In this document: piece by piece, positions 8,462 to 16,302 of the stretch | Numbering within the stretch: the stretch's first letter is position 1 | How the letters are laid out: each line of letters starts with the position of its first letter | Source: Novosphingobium naphthalenivorans NBRC 102051 | Lineage (GTDB): Bacteria; Pseudomonadota; Alphaproteobacteria; Sphingomonadales; Sphingomonadaceae | Direction: 5' to 3' | Assembly: GCF_001590985.1 (NCBI RefSeq) | Contig: NZ_BCTX01000027.1 | Span: 1 to 60,829 of the forward strand | Length of the DNA stretch: 60,829 nucleotides | Program-made: the position numbers and the translations under genes | The notes under the pieces: model-generated | The model's database searches: none | Seen by the model: only the letters and a program-made list of their open reading frames with translations | Told to the model about the DNA's origin: nothing

Positions 8462-11294
8462 CGTCGCTCACCCGCCCGAATGCGCTCGCCGGTTCGGGTT
8501 CCCGCAAGTCGTCAAGCTCGACCATGTCGGCCAACTCCGAGAGCTCTCTGTCGAGCTCTTCGAGTTCGTCCGGGTCGCCTTGGACGATCGCAAGTTCATC
8601 GAAAGCGTTGGAGTTCAGTGAGGCCCCAGGAAGCTGGTTGCTCATGACAATATTGGGTGCGAACCGGGATAGGCCACCGCTCACATCTGGCTGGAGAGAG
8701 AACAGCCCCTCTGACTGTTCCGCCAACATCGCCTGCCAAAAGGCGAGGTCATTATGGACACTCGAATTGAAGTCCTTTGCCGCCCGCCGCGTCGACAGGC
8801 TGTTGATGAGCTCGTTGCCGATCAGCCGTCCAAAGCCATTTCGCGTGAACGCGTAACCGGGCGAGAGGATGATGCACCACTCGGAGCCATAGGGCGCAAC
8901 CGAGATCGAAAGCGCCTTGTGCTCGTAATAGGATATCTCGCCCGTATCCCGCTTCGTCCGGGCCTTGACCACCGTTCTCGTGGCTCGCTTATATCGGGCT
9001 TTGTAGGTAATCCGACGTTCCTGCTCCTCATCGAAACGCGGGAAATGGGCGCGCTTTCGCTTGAAATCGATCTGCATCCCGAGCGCGCGGCAATGTCCGA
9101 GTACGGCATCGACGAGGAGTTTGATCAGGATATTCTCGCCGTTCGGAAGATCCATGAGTTCTTCAGGCGTGACCGTCTCGACATCTCCAGGATCGAACGG
9201 CGTCACTAGCGCATCGGTAATCTCGTCGAGGTCGTAGAGTGTGTAGAAGCGGCCGTCTTGGACGTGTCCAGGAGGTACGGGGAGGTCGCCCGCGGAACGA
9301 TATAGCCCCCCGGTATAAGTCGCAGTCGTCCCAGCATGCCAGATCCTATCGGGCATTGTATGGATGGGCAAAAGGTTCGTGGTGAAACGTGTGACCTGTG
9401 ATTCATCCGCGATAGCGGTATTCGTGATGTCGTCCACAGCCTCGGGACGGGCCTTTATCTCGACGTTGAACGCCCTGTTCTCGTCCCCCGGTCCGAAATC
9501 CACGTCGCCATTGTTGTTGATGGTCTCTTTCCACATATCCGACAGACCCGATCCGGTATGGTCCATCTGGCCGCCGCCGTAGAAGAGATCGGAGATGACC
9601 GGATTTCGGTAGCCTTTGATGCTGCGCCGACCACTCTTGATCATGGCCTGAAGTTCTTGATCGTAAATCTGCGCAGCGACCGTATCGACAAGACCTCCAG
9701 GGCTCCTGGTGACGATCCGCTCGGGCGTAACCACGATCTCGACCGGATCGGGGCAGGCATAGTCACGATGCACAAGCGCGTTCACGATCATCTCTTTGAG
9801 GGCCAATGGACTGTACGAACGGACCTGCCGCGACACCTCCTGCTTCAAGCGAAACTGACGGTTGACTCGTGATAGCAACTCGGTGAGCTGGTCGAGCTGT
9901 GACCACAGATTTCCGCGGATATCCACCTCGACGAGAGAGCCTTCCGCATTGGGTTCGTGCAGAAGATCGACATCGTCGCCAAGGCACTGACGCAGCCAAG
10001 TCTCGGGCCCGAGCGCACGGAAGCGCACAAATGCACTGGGTATCAATACGGTCGGATCATTAGAGAACAACAACCAACCCGCCACCGTCGGAACGGTCGC
10101 ATCGTCGTTAGCCATGAGCAGGTTGAAGGTGGTGCCCATTCGAAGCGTCCAGTCTTCCTCATAGGAATCCGGTGCCCAGTTGTTGAGTACGGCGGCATAT
10201 TCACGGAGACGTGTGAAAAGCAAAACGCGATCGATGTTATCGAGAAGGCCCCCAGCAATCGGGGTCATGTCGAGCGGCAACTCGGGCGGCCGATAGCCGT
10301 GGTTACGCCGGGTCGGTTGCGCTCCTTCGGCCACCAGCCGATTGTATAATTCGATCTCGAAAAGATCGTCGAAGCCCGAAATCGGTACTTTAGTGAAGTT
10401 ACCGCCGATGGCCGACGCGAGTTCCGCAACCATTGGAGGCATCGGCGCGTCGATCTCTCGGTCCAGCACACACCAGTAGATGCCGTGATAGAATTTGCTG
10501 GTGTAGTCTATGTTGTCGAGGAAAAGACCACGCATCACCGAGGGTTCGGCGCCACGATAGCCGACGACAATGATGGGATGGTCGCGGAGCAGCGGTCGCA
10601 CACGTTCGACGATCTCGCTGTCCATATTTTGGACGTCGATCGCCAGATTCTTGTCGGTCAAATGCTCTACCGAGCCGTGCAGGTAAACGAGCTGAGGATT
10701 TTCCGGCGCTGATGAGAAGCGGACTAGGTCCGATGGTGTCTTGATCGCCACCAGATGGTGAGGCCGCGTCACCAGAACTCGGGCGTTTTGAATGCATTCG
10801 TCAAAGTTTGTCGTGAGGACGGTCGCTATCCAGCCTTGGTGCAGGATGTTGGCAAGACCTCTGTAGCCCCGATTAGGATGCACGGGTGGATGGATCATGT
10901 CCTCGAAAAAGACGCGCCGGTCGTTTGCAACGTTCAACAGGTTCTTGACCGCATCGGGATACAGCTCCGCAAGGAGAACATCCGTTGAAAACCACGGCTG
11001 CGCGGTCAACCAAGGCCAATAATCCGCGCGGCGGACGCTCGGATCATTTGGTAGGCGATCGTTGTCCAAGCACCACCGCCATTTAGCGATTCTCTCGACA
11101 GCTTCCCCGGCAGCCGGGATCCCTGACGAGATGGACGCGCCTGCTCCCAATAGAAGAACAGGCTCAGGTTGCCCGCGCAGCAGCGATCGTAGCCGACCCG
11201 GCACGGCTCGTTGGACTTCGGTCGGGATGAATTCGGAAACCGGACCACTGCCTGCCAAGCGACTGACCCCATGCCTATGGATAATGACGAACAA
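8454..11294 (-). CDS. SIR2 / RecG-like ATPase / APAZ fusion, partner of the short Argonaute
   Basis: This is a 946-residue protein. Residues about 45-310 form a SIR2-like NADase fold: LLLGAGASISSGIP (NAD loop), TTNFDE at 161-166, LHGSVEH with His206, and VVGYRGAEPSV at 243-253. Residues about 340-620 resemble the C-terminal region of RecG/AlbA-associated proteins (LKEMIVNALVHRDY at 499-512, then SPGGL), a GHKL-like ATP-binding module. Residues about 640-880 fit the APAZ region that clamps short pAgos (KRKRAHFPRF; YYEHKALSISV; ILSPGYAFTRNG). An acidic tail follows. SPARSA partners with only SIR2 and APAZ are about 550-600 residues, so the middle module is extra. The first codon taken is a TTG without a good ribosome site; a TTG near 11258 is an alternative. 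Confidence 0.85.
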   Translation of the reverse strand: MFVIIHRHGVSRLAGSGPVSEFIPTEVQRAVPGRLRSLLRGQPEPVLLLGAGASISSGIPAAGEAVERIAKWRWCLDNDRLPNDPSVRRADYWPWLTAQPWFSTDVLLAELYPDAVKNLLNVANDRRVFFEDMIHPPVHPNRGYRGLANILHQGWIATVLTTNFDECIQNARVLVTRPHHLVAIKTPSDLVRFSSAPENPQLVYLHGSVEHLTDKNLAIDVQNMDSEIVERVRPLLRDHPIIVVGYRGAEPSVMRGLFLDNIDYTSKFYHGIYWCVLDREIDAPMPPMVAELASAIGGNFTKVPISGFDDLFEIELYNRLVAEGAQPTRRNHGYRPPELPLDMTPIAGGLLDNIDRVLLFTRLREYAAVLNNWAPDSYEEDWTLRMGTTFNLLMANDDATVPTVAGWLLFSNDPTVLIPSAFVRFRALGPETWLRQCLGDDVDLLHEPNAEGSLVEVDIRGNLWSQLDQLTELLSRVNRQFRLKQEVSRQVRSYSPLALKEMIVNALVHRDYACPDPVEIVVTPERIVTRSPGGLVDTVAAQIYDQELQAMIKSGRRSIKGYRNPVISDLFYGGGQMDHTGSGLSDMWKETINNNGDVDFGPGDENRAFNVEIKARPEAVDDITNTAIADESQVTRFTTNLLPIHTMPDRIWHAGTTATYTGGLYRSAGDLPVPPGHVQDGRFYTLYDLDEITDALVTPFDPGDVETVTPEELMDLPNGENILIKLLVDAVLGHCRALGMQIDFKRKRAHFPRFDEEQERRITYKARYKRATRTVVKARTKRDTGEISYYEHKALSISVAPYGSEWCIILSPGYAFTRNGFGRLIGNELINSLSTRRAAKDFNSSVHNDLAFWQAMLAEQSEGLFSLQPDVSGGLSRFAPNIVMSNQLPGASLNSNAFDELAIVQGDPDELEELDRELSELADMVELDDLREPEPASAFGRVSDDD

Positions 11295-11816
11295 ATGTCG
11301 AACGCAATCTGCGCGATTTGGTTCGTGAAGGAAAGCCCCGGGGCGTTACTATCCAGACTTTTGAAGCCCGCTGGCACGGATGGGGCCGTGTGGCATTTGT
11401 AATGAACCGCCAATCGCCTCGCGAAATTGGTTATTTTCAAGATTCGGTCTCGGGATACTGATCGACGAGAACGAGGTCCCTAGCTGCGTCGCATATTGAC
11501 GACTCTTGAGGTTGTTATTCGCAACTCGTGAACACATAAATTGCCATTCTGGAGTGTCCGACCGCCACGCAATTCGGGCTGTGCGCCGGTCACTTCAATG
11601 TAGTGCTTGACCATCGCCCCTCGTGCTCCCCGCGCGCAATGCCCTGCAGATATCAGCATTATGTTTGCCGACGCCGTTGAAACCGCACTTACCATACAGG
11701 AGCCGTGGGAGCATCCGTGGGAGCATCGCGGTAATCAGGGGGATTGAGCGGGAATGCGATTGGCGGTTTTCTGCCATTTCTTTCCCCTGGAGCCCCCTGC
11801 AATCCCTTGTTCCTCA
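11295..11816. other. Gene-poor end of the left element
   Basis: About 520 bases without a convincing gene; the open frames on either strand are short and of odd composition. At 11703-11729 the phrase GTGGGAGCATC occurs twice almost in tandem (GTGGGAGCATCC then GTGGGAGCATCG), about 90 bases before the tRNA fragment. Such short direct repeats beside an attachment site could be recombinase arm sites, but this is only suggestive. Confidence 0.4.
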
Positions 11817-11841
11817 GGTTCGAGTCCCGTAGGGGTCACCA
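11817..11841 (+). repeat. tRNA 3'-end fragment, right attachment site of the left element
   Basis: The sequence GGTTCGAGTCCCGTAGGGGT plus CACCA reads as a T-loop (TTCGAGT), the 3' T-stem strand (CCCGT), the 3' acceptor strand (AGGGGTC), a discriminator A and CCA. The matching 5' T-stem strand is not present upstream: TCAGG pairs poorly with CCCGT. This is therefore only the tail of a tRNA, not a whole gene. It is what integration into a tRNA 3' end leaves at the distal boundary. The tRNA species cannot be told from this part. Confidence 0.72.
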
Positions 11842-12017
11842 TTCCGCCAACCCCTTCCCTACACGCAGTTTCAAGGCAACGGTGTGACAGCCGCAGCGTC
11901 AGCGCGCCGCCCTCAGAGGTGACAGGGAAGAATTCCCGCACGCCCCCTCATCGCAGATAATCGCGATATTGAGTGGAAAGCGGATACTGCGCAGACAAGC
12001 AGCCTCTTCAGGCCCTT

Positions 12018-12752
12018 CTATTCTGCAGCAACCTCAATTGTCCGGATGCCACTGTTCCCAGTGCGTTTGTTGCGGGCAGAGACGGTCAATTCGTAGCGGC
12101 CTTCGGCCGGCAATTTGATGTCACCCGAAAAGACACCGGGCGGAGTGTCGAAGGCAAGTTTGCTCCTGGCGATCCGCACACCGTCCTTCCAAGCCGTAAC
12201 GCTGACTTCGTACTCGCCGGAAGGCCACAATCCGTCTGGCTCGATCGGGCAGCCACACATCGGCATCACCTTGGCTGAAATTCTGGCCAAGAGACCATCC
12301 ATTTTTGTTTCTGGATTAATGACAAGTCCCGGCAGCTCAACGGTCCAACCGTCGCCAATCGTTGCATCCTCTCCGGGCATGACCCAACGCTGCTGGCTCA
12401 CGCGAACGGCAGATTCGGGATAATCGAGAGGGCCATATGCTTCGAGTTCGACCAGGGTCGGCTTGATAATGTCCAGCGTGGCCGCAAATGCGGCCTCGGA
12501 TCCATCTGCGCGGAGCGGACTGCGGCCATCGGATTTCATAATCCGTGCCGTGTTGCCCGTCCCCCCTTCTGTACGCCCCTCGGCAAGCACAGTGCCCTTC
12601 TTCGCGTCACGCAAGACAATGCGCACTCCCCCCATTGAGGTGCCGACAAATTTTGCGTCCTGCGCGATGATCCGCACAACTATGTCAGTGGGTTCGGCCA
12701 AGGCCGGCCCGGCTCCCAGAACCAACACAGCCGCCAATATAATGCGATACAT
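12018..12752 (-). CDS. Exported protein of unknown function
   Basis: This is a 244-residue protein with a clear signal peptide (MYRIILAAVLVLGAGPALA, cleavage after ALA). The mature part looks like a beta-rich periplasmic protein. It has a central MCGCPIEPDG segment with two Cys, and a C-terminal stretch (GEYEVSVTAWKDG ... GRYELTVSARNKRTGN) resembling an Ig-like or FixH/YtkA-like beta sandwich. It is the first gene to the right of the element boundary and stands alone, with no operon partner. I do not recognise a specific family, and the metal-binding idea from the Cys pair is speculation. Confidence 0.7.
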   Translation of the reverse strand: MYRIILAAVLVLGAGPALAEPTDIVVRIIAQDAKFVGTSMGGVRIVLRDAKKGTVLAEGRTEGGTGNTARIMKSDGRSPLRADGSEAAFAATLDIIKPTLVELEAYGPLDYPESAVRVSQQRWVMPGEDATIGDGWTVELPGLVINPETKMDGLLARISAKVMPMCGCPIEPDGLWPSGEYEVSVTAWKDGVRIARSKLAFDTPPGVFSGDIKLPAEGRYELTVSARNKRTGNSGIRTIEVAAE

Positions 12753-12993
12753 CCGAGCCTCCTCAATGGGCCTCTATAATTTCAGGTCAGACAGAAGCCT
12801 ATCTCAAACCACTTCCAGCGAAGAACAGGCGGGGCAGGACATGGTGATGTCAGCAATCGGGTCGTTTCGGCCATCTCGCCGCGCTGCAACAAAGTTCCGT
12901 CCCGTGCTTCGCAGCCATCCATGCCATCCGATCTCGGCCTGCCGAAAGCAGCCGCTCCTCAAAGGGCGGATTTGTCTGCCCAGCCCGGTGCCA

Positions 12994-13020
12994 CAAAAAA
13001 GGGGAGCCCTGCGGCTCCCC
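12994..13020 (-). terminator. Intrinsic terminator of the amino-acid permease gene
   Basis: Read on the minus strand there is a perfect 8-bp stem GGGGAGCC / GGCTCCCC with a GCAG loop, followed by six T. It lies 25 bases past the stop of the permease. On the plus strand a short TTT follows, so it could work weakly in both directions. Confidence 0.88.
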
Positions 13021-13045
13021 TTTCATTGCCCGGCGAACGATCCGC

Positions 13046-14563
13046 TCAGAGCGGCGGAACCGGCTGCGGCGGCACGTCAGCATCTTCCTCGTGCACTTCG
13101 ACCAGACCGCGGCCCACATGGCTGCGGCTGCGGCTGTAGAGGTAGTACACGAACAACCCGACGATGGCCCAGCCCACGAACAGCAGGATCGTTTCCATCG
13201 ACAGGCTGAAGAACAGGTAGATACAGCCCGCGATCGCCAGCGGCGCAGTGACCATGATGGCCGGGGTACGGAACGGACGCGCCCGATTCGGATCGGTCCG
13301 ACGCAGCACCATCACTGCGATCGAAACCGCGGCAAACGCGAAGAGCGTGCCGGAGTTCGACACGTCGGCCAGCAGGCCGACCGGGAAAAAGGCGGCGAAC
13401 AGCGCGACGAAAATGCCCGTCAGGATCGTGATCGCATAGGGCGTGTGGAACTTGGGGTGCACTTTCGAGAAGAACTCGGGCAGCAGGCCGTCGCGGCTCA
13501 TCACGAAGAAAATGCGGGTCTGGCCGAACATCATCATCAGGATGACCGAGGGCAGCGCGATGATCGCCGCAGCACCGACCAGCCAGCCGACGAACGGATA
13601 GCCGACCTGCTTGAGCGTCCAGGCCAGAGCTTCCTTGGAACAGACGACGGCATTTTCATGAATCGCCGCACAAGCCTGCGACAGCGCCGGCGTCCCCGGC
13701 GAAAGAACAGCGCCTCCGGGGCCGGAGACCGGCTGCGCGCCGACCGTGCCGATCACACCGGCGGCCACGAGCATGTAGAAGATGGTGCAGACGGCGAGAC
13801 TGCCGATCAGGCCGATCGGCATGTTGCGCTGCGGGTTGGTGGTCTCTTCCGCAGCCGTCGAAACCGCATCGAAGCCGACATAGGCGAAGAAGATCGAAGC
13901 CGCCGCGCCCGAAATGCCGGCAAAGCCCAGCGGCGCGAACGGGGTGAACTGCCCGCTCTTGAGCACCGGCAGGGTCAGCAGGACGAACATCGTCAGCGCC
14001 AGGATCTTGATCGCCACCAGCACGGCATTGACCGTGGCGCTTTCCTTGGTGCCCTTCACCAGCAGCGCCGTGACGACCGCCGCGATCAGCATCGCGGGGA
14101 GGTTGATGATACCACCGTCGAACGGTCCGCGTACCAGCGCATGGGGAATGGTTATCTGGAAACTGGTATTGAGCCAGCCGACGAAATAGCCGGACCAGCC
14201 GACCGAAACAGCACCGGCCGCGATCGCGTATTCCAGGATCAGCGCCCAGCCGACCATCCACGCAACAAGTTCGCCCATCACGGCATAGCTGTAAGTGTAG
14301 GCAGAGCCCGAAACCGGTACCATGGCCGCCATTTCGGCGTAACACAGAGCCGCTACCGCACAGACGAAACCGGCGATTACGAACGAGAGCATCATGCCCG
14401 GCCCGGCCTTCTGCGCGGCCTCGGCGGTGAGAACGAAAATACCGGTGCCGATCACGGCACCGATGCCTAGCATTGTAAGTTGGAAAGCACCGAGCGAGCG
14501 GTGCAAGGATTTCTTTTCAGCCGTCGCCAGAATGGCATCAAGCGGCTTTACACGTCCGAACAT
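13046..14563 (-). CDS. APC-family amino-acid permease
   Basis: This is a 505-residue inner-membrane transporter with about 12 hydrophobic segments. The first helix carries GIGAVIGTGIFVL, the conserved substrate-binding unwound helix of APC permeases. FFAYVGFDAVSTAAEETTNP (helix 6 and the loop after it) is typical of cationic/neutral amino-acid transporters of the YfnA/CAT type. The start at 14563 (MFGRVKPLD) was chosen over an upstream ATG at 14635 because family members begin at this point and a G-rich ribosome site precedes it. The gene is divergent from panB. The exact substrate cannot be told. Confidence 0.9.
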   Translation of the reverse strand: MFGRVKPLDAILATAEKKSLHRSLGAFQLTMLGIGAVIGTGIFVLTAEAAQKAGPGMMLSFVIAGFVCAVAALCYAEMAAMVPVSGSAYTYSYAVMGELVAWMVGWALILEYAIAAGAVSVGWSGYFVGWLNTSFQITIPHALVRGPFDGGIINLPAMLIAAVVTALLVKGTKESATVNAVLVAIKILALTMFVLLTLPVLKSGQFTPFAPLGFAGISGAAASIFFAYVGFDAVSTAAEETTNPQRNMPIGLIGSLAVCTIFYMLVAAGVIGTVGAQPVSGPGGAVLSPGTPALSQACAAIHENAVVCSKEALAWTLKQVGYPFVGWLVGAAAIIALPSVILMMMFGQTRIFFVMSRDGLLPEFFSKVHPKFHTPYAITILTGIFVALFAAFFPVGLLADVSNSGTLFAFAAVSIAVMVLRRTDPNRARPFRTPAIMVTAPLAIAGCIYLFFSLSMETILLFVGWAIVGLFVYYLYSRSRSHVGRGLVEVHEEDADVPPQPVPPL

Positions 14564-14684
14564 GCGTGGACCCCCGGAATTTGCGGATCGGCAGACGCTA
14601 ACGACATGCGAACGCATGGCAAGAGCGAATGGCAAGCAGTTCCCCAGCTTTGCAGATTTTCATTGCACCCGCTAAGGCGGTGGC

Positions 14685-15554
14685 ATGTCCACGACCTTCC
14701 AGCTCGACACCGCGACCAGCCGCGCCCATCCCACCCCCGCGCCGATGAAGCGCCTGACCGTGCCCGCGATCCAGCGGCGCAAGTTCGAAGGCAAGACCGA
14801 AGAACCGCTGGTCATGCTCACCGCCTATACCGCGCGGCAGGCCCAGTTGCTGGACCAGCATTGCGACATGCTGCTCGTCGGGGATTCGCTCGGCCAGGTG
14901 ATCTATGGCCTGCCTTCGACGCTGCAGGTCACGCTCGACATGATGATCGCCCATGGCGCCGCCGTCGTGCGCGGCAGCTATCATTCGGTCGTCGTCGTCG
15001 ACATGCCCTTCGGCGCCTATGAAGCCAGCCCGCAGCAGGCGTTTGCCGCGGCAAGCCGAATCATGGCCGAAACCGGGTGCGCGGCCGTCAAGCTGGAGGG
15101 CGGTCAGGCCATGGCCGAGACGATTGCCTTCCTGACCCGGCGCGGCATCCCGGTGATGGCCCACGTCGGCCTCACCCCGCAGGCGGTCAATGCGCTGGGC
15201 GGCTATGGCGCGCGCGGCCGCAGCCAGGAAGAACACGCCAAGATCATCGCCGACGGGCAGGCCGTGGCCGATGCCGGAGCCTTTGCCGTGGTGGTCGAAG
15301 GCGTGGTGGAACCGATCGCCGTCTCCCTCACCCAGAGCGTGGAAATCCCGGTAATCGGCATCGGCGCCTCGGCCCGGTGCGACGGGCAGGTGCTGGTGAC
15401 GGAAGACATGCTGGGCATGTTCGAGCGGGTGCCGCGGTTCGTGAAGAAGTACGGCGATCTTGCCGGGTTCATCACCGAGACCGCTGCGAAATACGCCGAA
15501 GAAGTCCGCGCACGTACATTTCCGGGCGTCGAGCAGACCTATCAGCCGAAGTAG
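14685..15554 (+). CDS. panB: 3-methyl-2-oxobutanoate hydroxymethyltransferase
   Basis: This is a 289-residue enzyme of pantothenate (coenzyme A) synthesis. It transfers a hydroxymethyl group from 5,10-methylene-tetrahydrofolate to 2-oxoisovalerate to give ketopantoate. Family motifs are all present: [32 protein letters not shown] (metal-binding Asp), VKLEGG, HVGLTPQ and VIGIGAS. Length is normal for the family, with an N-terminal extension of about 20 residues; a second possible start is the Met at residue 21 (MKRLTVPAI). No panC is next to it. The gene is divergent from the permease, with a 121-base shared promoter region. Confidence 0.96.
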   Translation: MSTTFQLDTATSRAHPTPAPMKRLTVPAIQRRKFEGKTEEPLVMLTAYTARQAQLLDQHCDMLLVGDSLGQVIYGLPSTLQVTLDMMIAHGAAVVRGSYHSVVVVDMPFGAYEASPQQAFAAASRIMAETGCAAVKLEGGQAMAETIAFLTRRGIPVMAHVGLTPQAVNALGGYGARGRSQEEHAKIIADGQAVADAGAFAVVVEGVVEPIAVSLTQSVEIPVIGIGASARCDGQVLVTEDMLGMFERVPRFVKKYGDLAGFITETAAKYAEEVRARTFPGVEQTYQPK

Positions 15555-15652
15555 GGTCAATCCGTCGAGGACGCTGGCGGCGCGCCATCGCGTATTGCAG
15601 AACCTCGCCGAGGCGTCCTAGAAAAGCGGAAACACCGAAAGAGGATGCGTTT

Positions 15653-16156
15653 ATGGACCCCGCGACGAAGAAGACCGTGCTGCGAATGATCCCCTACGGG
15701 ATCTACGTCATGACCGCGAAAGGCGCCGACGGCCACTTGACCGCGGCAACGGTAAACTTCGTGACGCAGACGTCGTTTTCGCCCCCGCTCATTGTCGTCG
15801 GCGTGAAAATGGATTCAGGCTGCCATCTGGCCGCCAAGGAAACCGGGCAGTTCGCGCTCAACATGCTGGGCAAGGGCCAGCAGGGCGCCGCTTTCGCCTT
15901 CTTCAAACCTGCCGAGGTCGAGGACGGCAAGCTGTCCGGCGAACCCTTCCGCCCGGGCGATAACGGCGCGCCGATCATCGACAGCGCCATCGGCGCGGTG
16001 GAATGCAAGGTGGTGGAGATCGCAGCCGTGGGCGATCACCACGTCGTGATCGGCGAAGTGACGCAGGTCCATCTCCACAAGCATCCCGAAGGCCGCCCCG
16101 ATGCCGCGATTCTGGAAATGAAGGATCTGGGCGAAAACGTCTTCTACGGCGGATAG
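15653..16156 (+). CDS. Flavin reductase family protein
   Basis: This is a 167-residue protein of the FMN-binding split-barrel (flavin reductase-like) family. Characteristic phrases are YGIYVMTAKG at the start, HLTAATVNFVTQTSFSPPL (FMN contact region) and HHVVIGEVTQVHLH near the end. Such enzymes reduce FMN or FAD with NAD(P)H for partner monooxygenases; no partner oxygenase is nearby. Start at 15653 with AGAGG upstream; the same frame is open further 5' inside panB but without coding character. It lies 98 bases after panB and may be read from its own promoter. Confidence 0.88.
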   Translation: MDPATKKTVLRMIPYGIYVMTAKGADGHLTAATVNFVTQTSFSPPLIVVGVKMDSGCHLAAKETGQFALNMLGKGQQGAAFAFFKPAEVEDGKLSGEPFRPGDNGAPIIDSAIGAVECKVVEIAAVGDHHVVIGEVTQVHLHKHPEGRPDAAILEMKDLGENVFYGG

Positions 16157-16176
16157 GGGGCAATCTGGGCCACCAC

Positions 16177-16227
16177 CGTTCGTGTCGAGCAGCGCCTATC
16201 GTGTCTCGACTTCGCTCGACACGAACG
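16177..16227. repeat. Intergenic palindromic repeat
   Basis: Two 14-base arms, CGTTCGTGTCGAGC and GCTCGACACGAACG, are perfect reverse complements separated by 23 bases. The separating segment itself contains GTGTCTCGACTTCG, a partial copy of the arm. It sits between two convergent genes. Repeats with this TTCGTGTCGAGCG wording are familiar as dispersed intergenic elements in sphingomonads (from memory). Folded in RNA it would give a strong stem that could stop transcription from either side. Confidence 0.75.
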
Positions 16228-16240
16228 AGGCTGATGCGGA

Positions 16241-16276
16241 CTATACGCACGGCGCTTCCTATACGCACGGTGCTTC
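16241..16276. repeat. 18-bp tandem duplication
   Basis: CTATACGCACGGCGCTTC is followed directly by CTATACGCACGGTGCTTC, with 17 of 18 bases identical. It lies in the convergent gap after the palindromic repeat and 26 bases before the stop of the TPR gene. No coding or regulatory role is evident. Confidence 0.8.
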
Positions 16277-16302
16277 AAGGCCAAAACCGGCTCGCGCCCG
16301 GC

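Larger units (their letters stand above)
1..11841. mobile_element. Right-hand part of an integrated ICE/plasmid-like element
   Basis: The strawberry-notch, ParB-like and Toprim genes form a co-oriented block of the kind found on sphingomonad plasmids and integrative conjugative elements. Next to it lies cargo (DUF3800 and the short-Argonaute/SIR2 pair). At the right edge is a tRNA 3'-end fragment (11817-11841) in plus orientation. A 3' fragment in this orientation normally marks the far end of an element whose intact tRNA lies further left, here outside the window. To the right the genes become ordinary chromosome (permease, panB). The left boundary and integrase are not visible, so the size is unknown. 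Confidence 0.7.

Noticed and set aside
11735..11941. Small protein across the tRNA fragment
   Set aside because: The frame reads through the tRNA tail; such frames are common artefacts at attachment sites.
13091..14470. 459-residue plus-strand frame rich in Arg/Asp/His
   Set aside because: Antisense to the amino-acid permease; composition typical of shadow frames.
15077..15652. Long N-terminal extension of the flavin reductase
   Set aside because: It runs inside panB in another frame; family members start at 15653.
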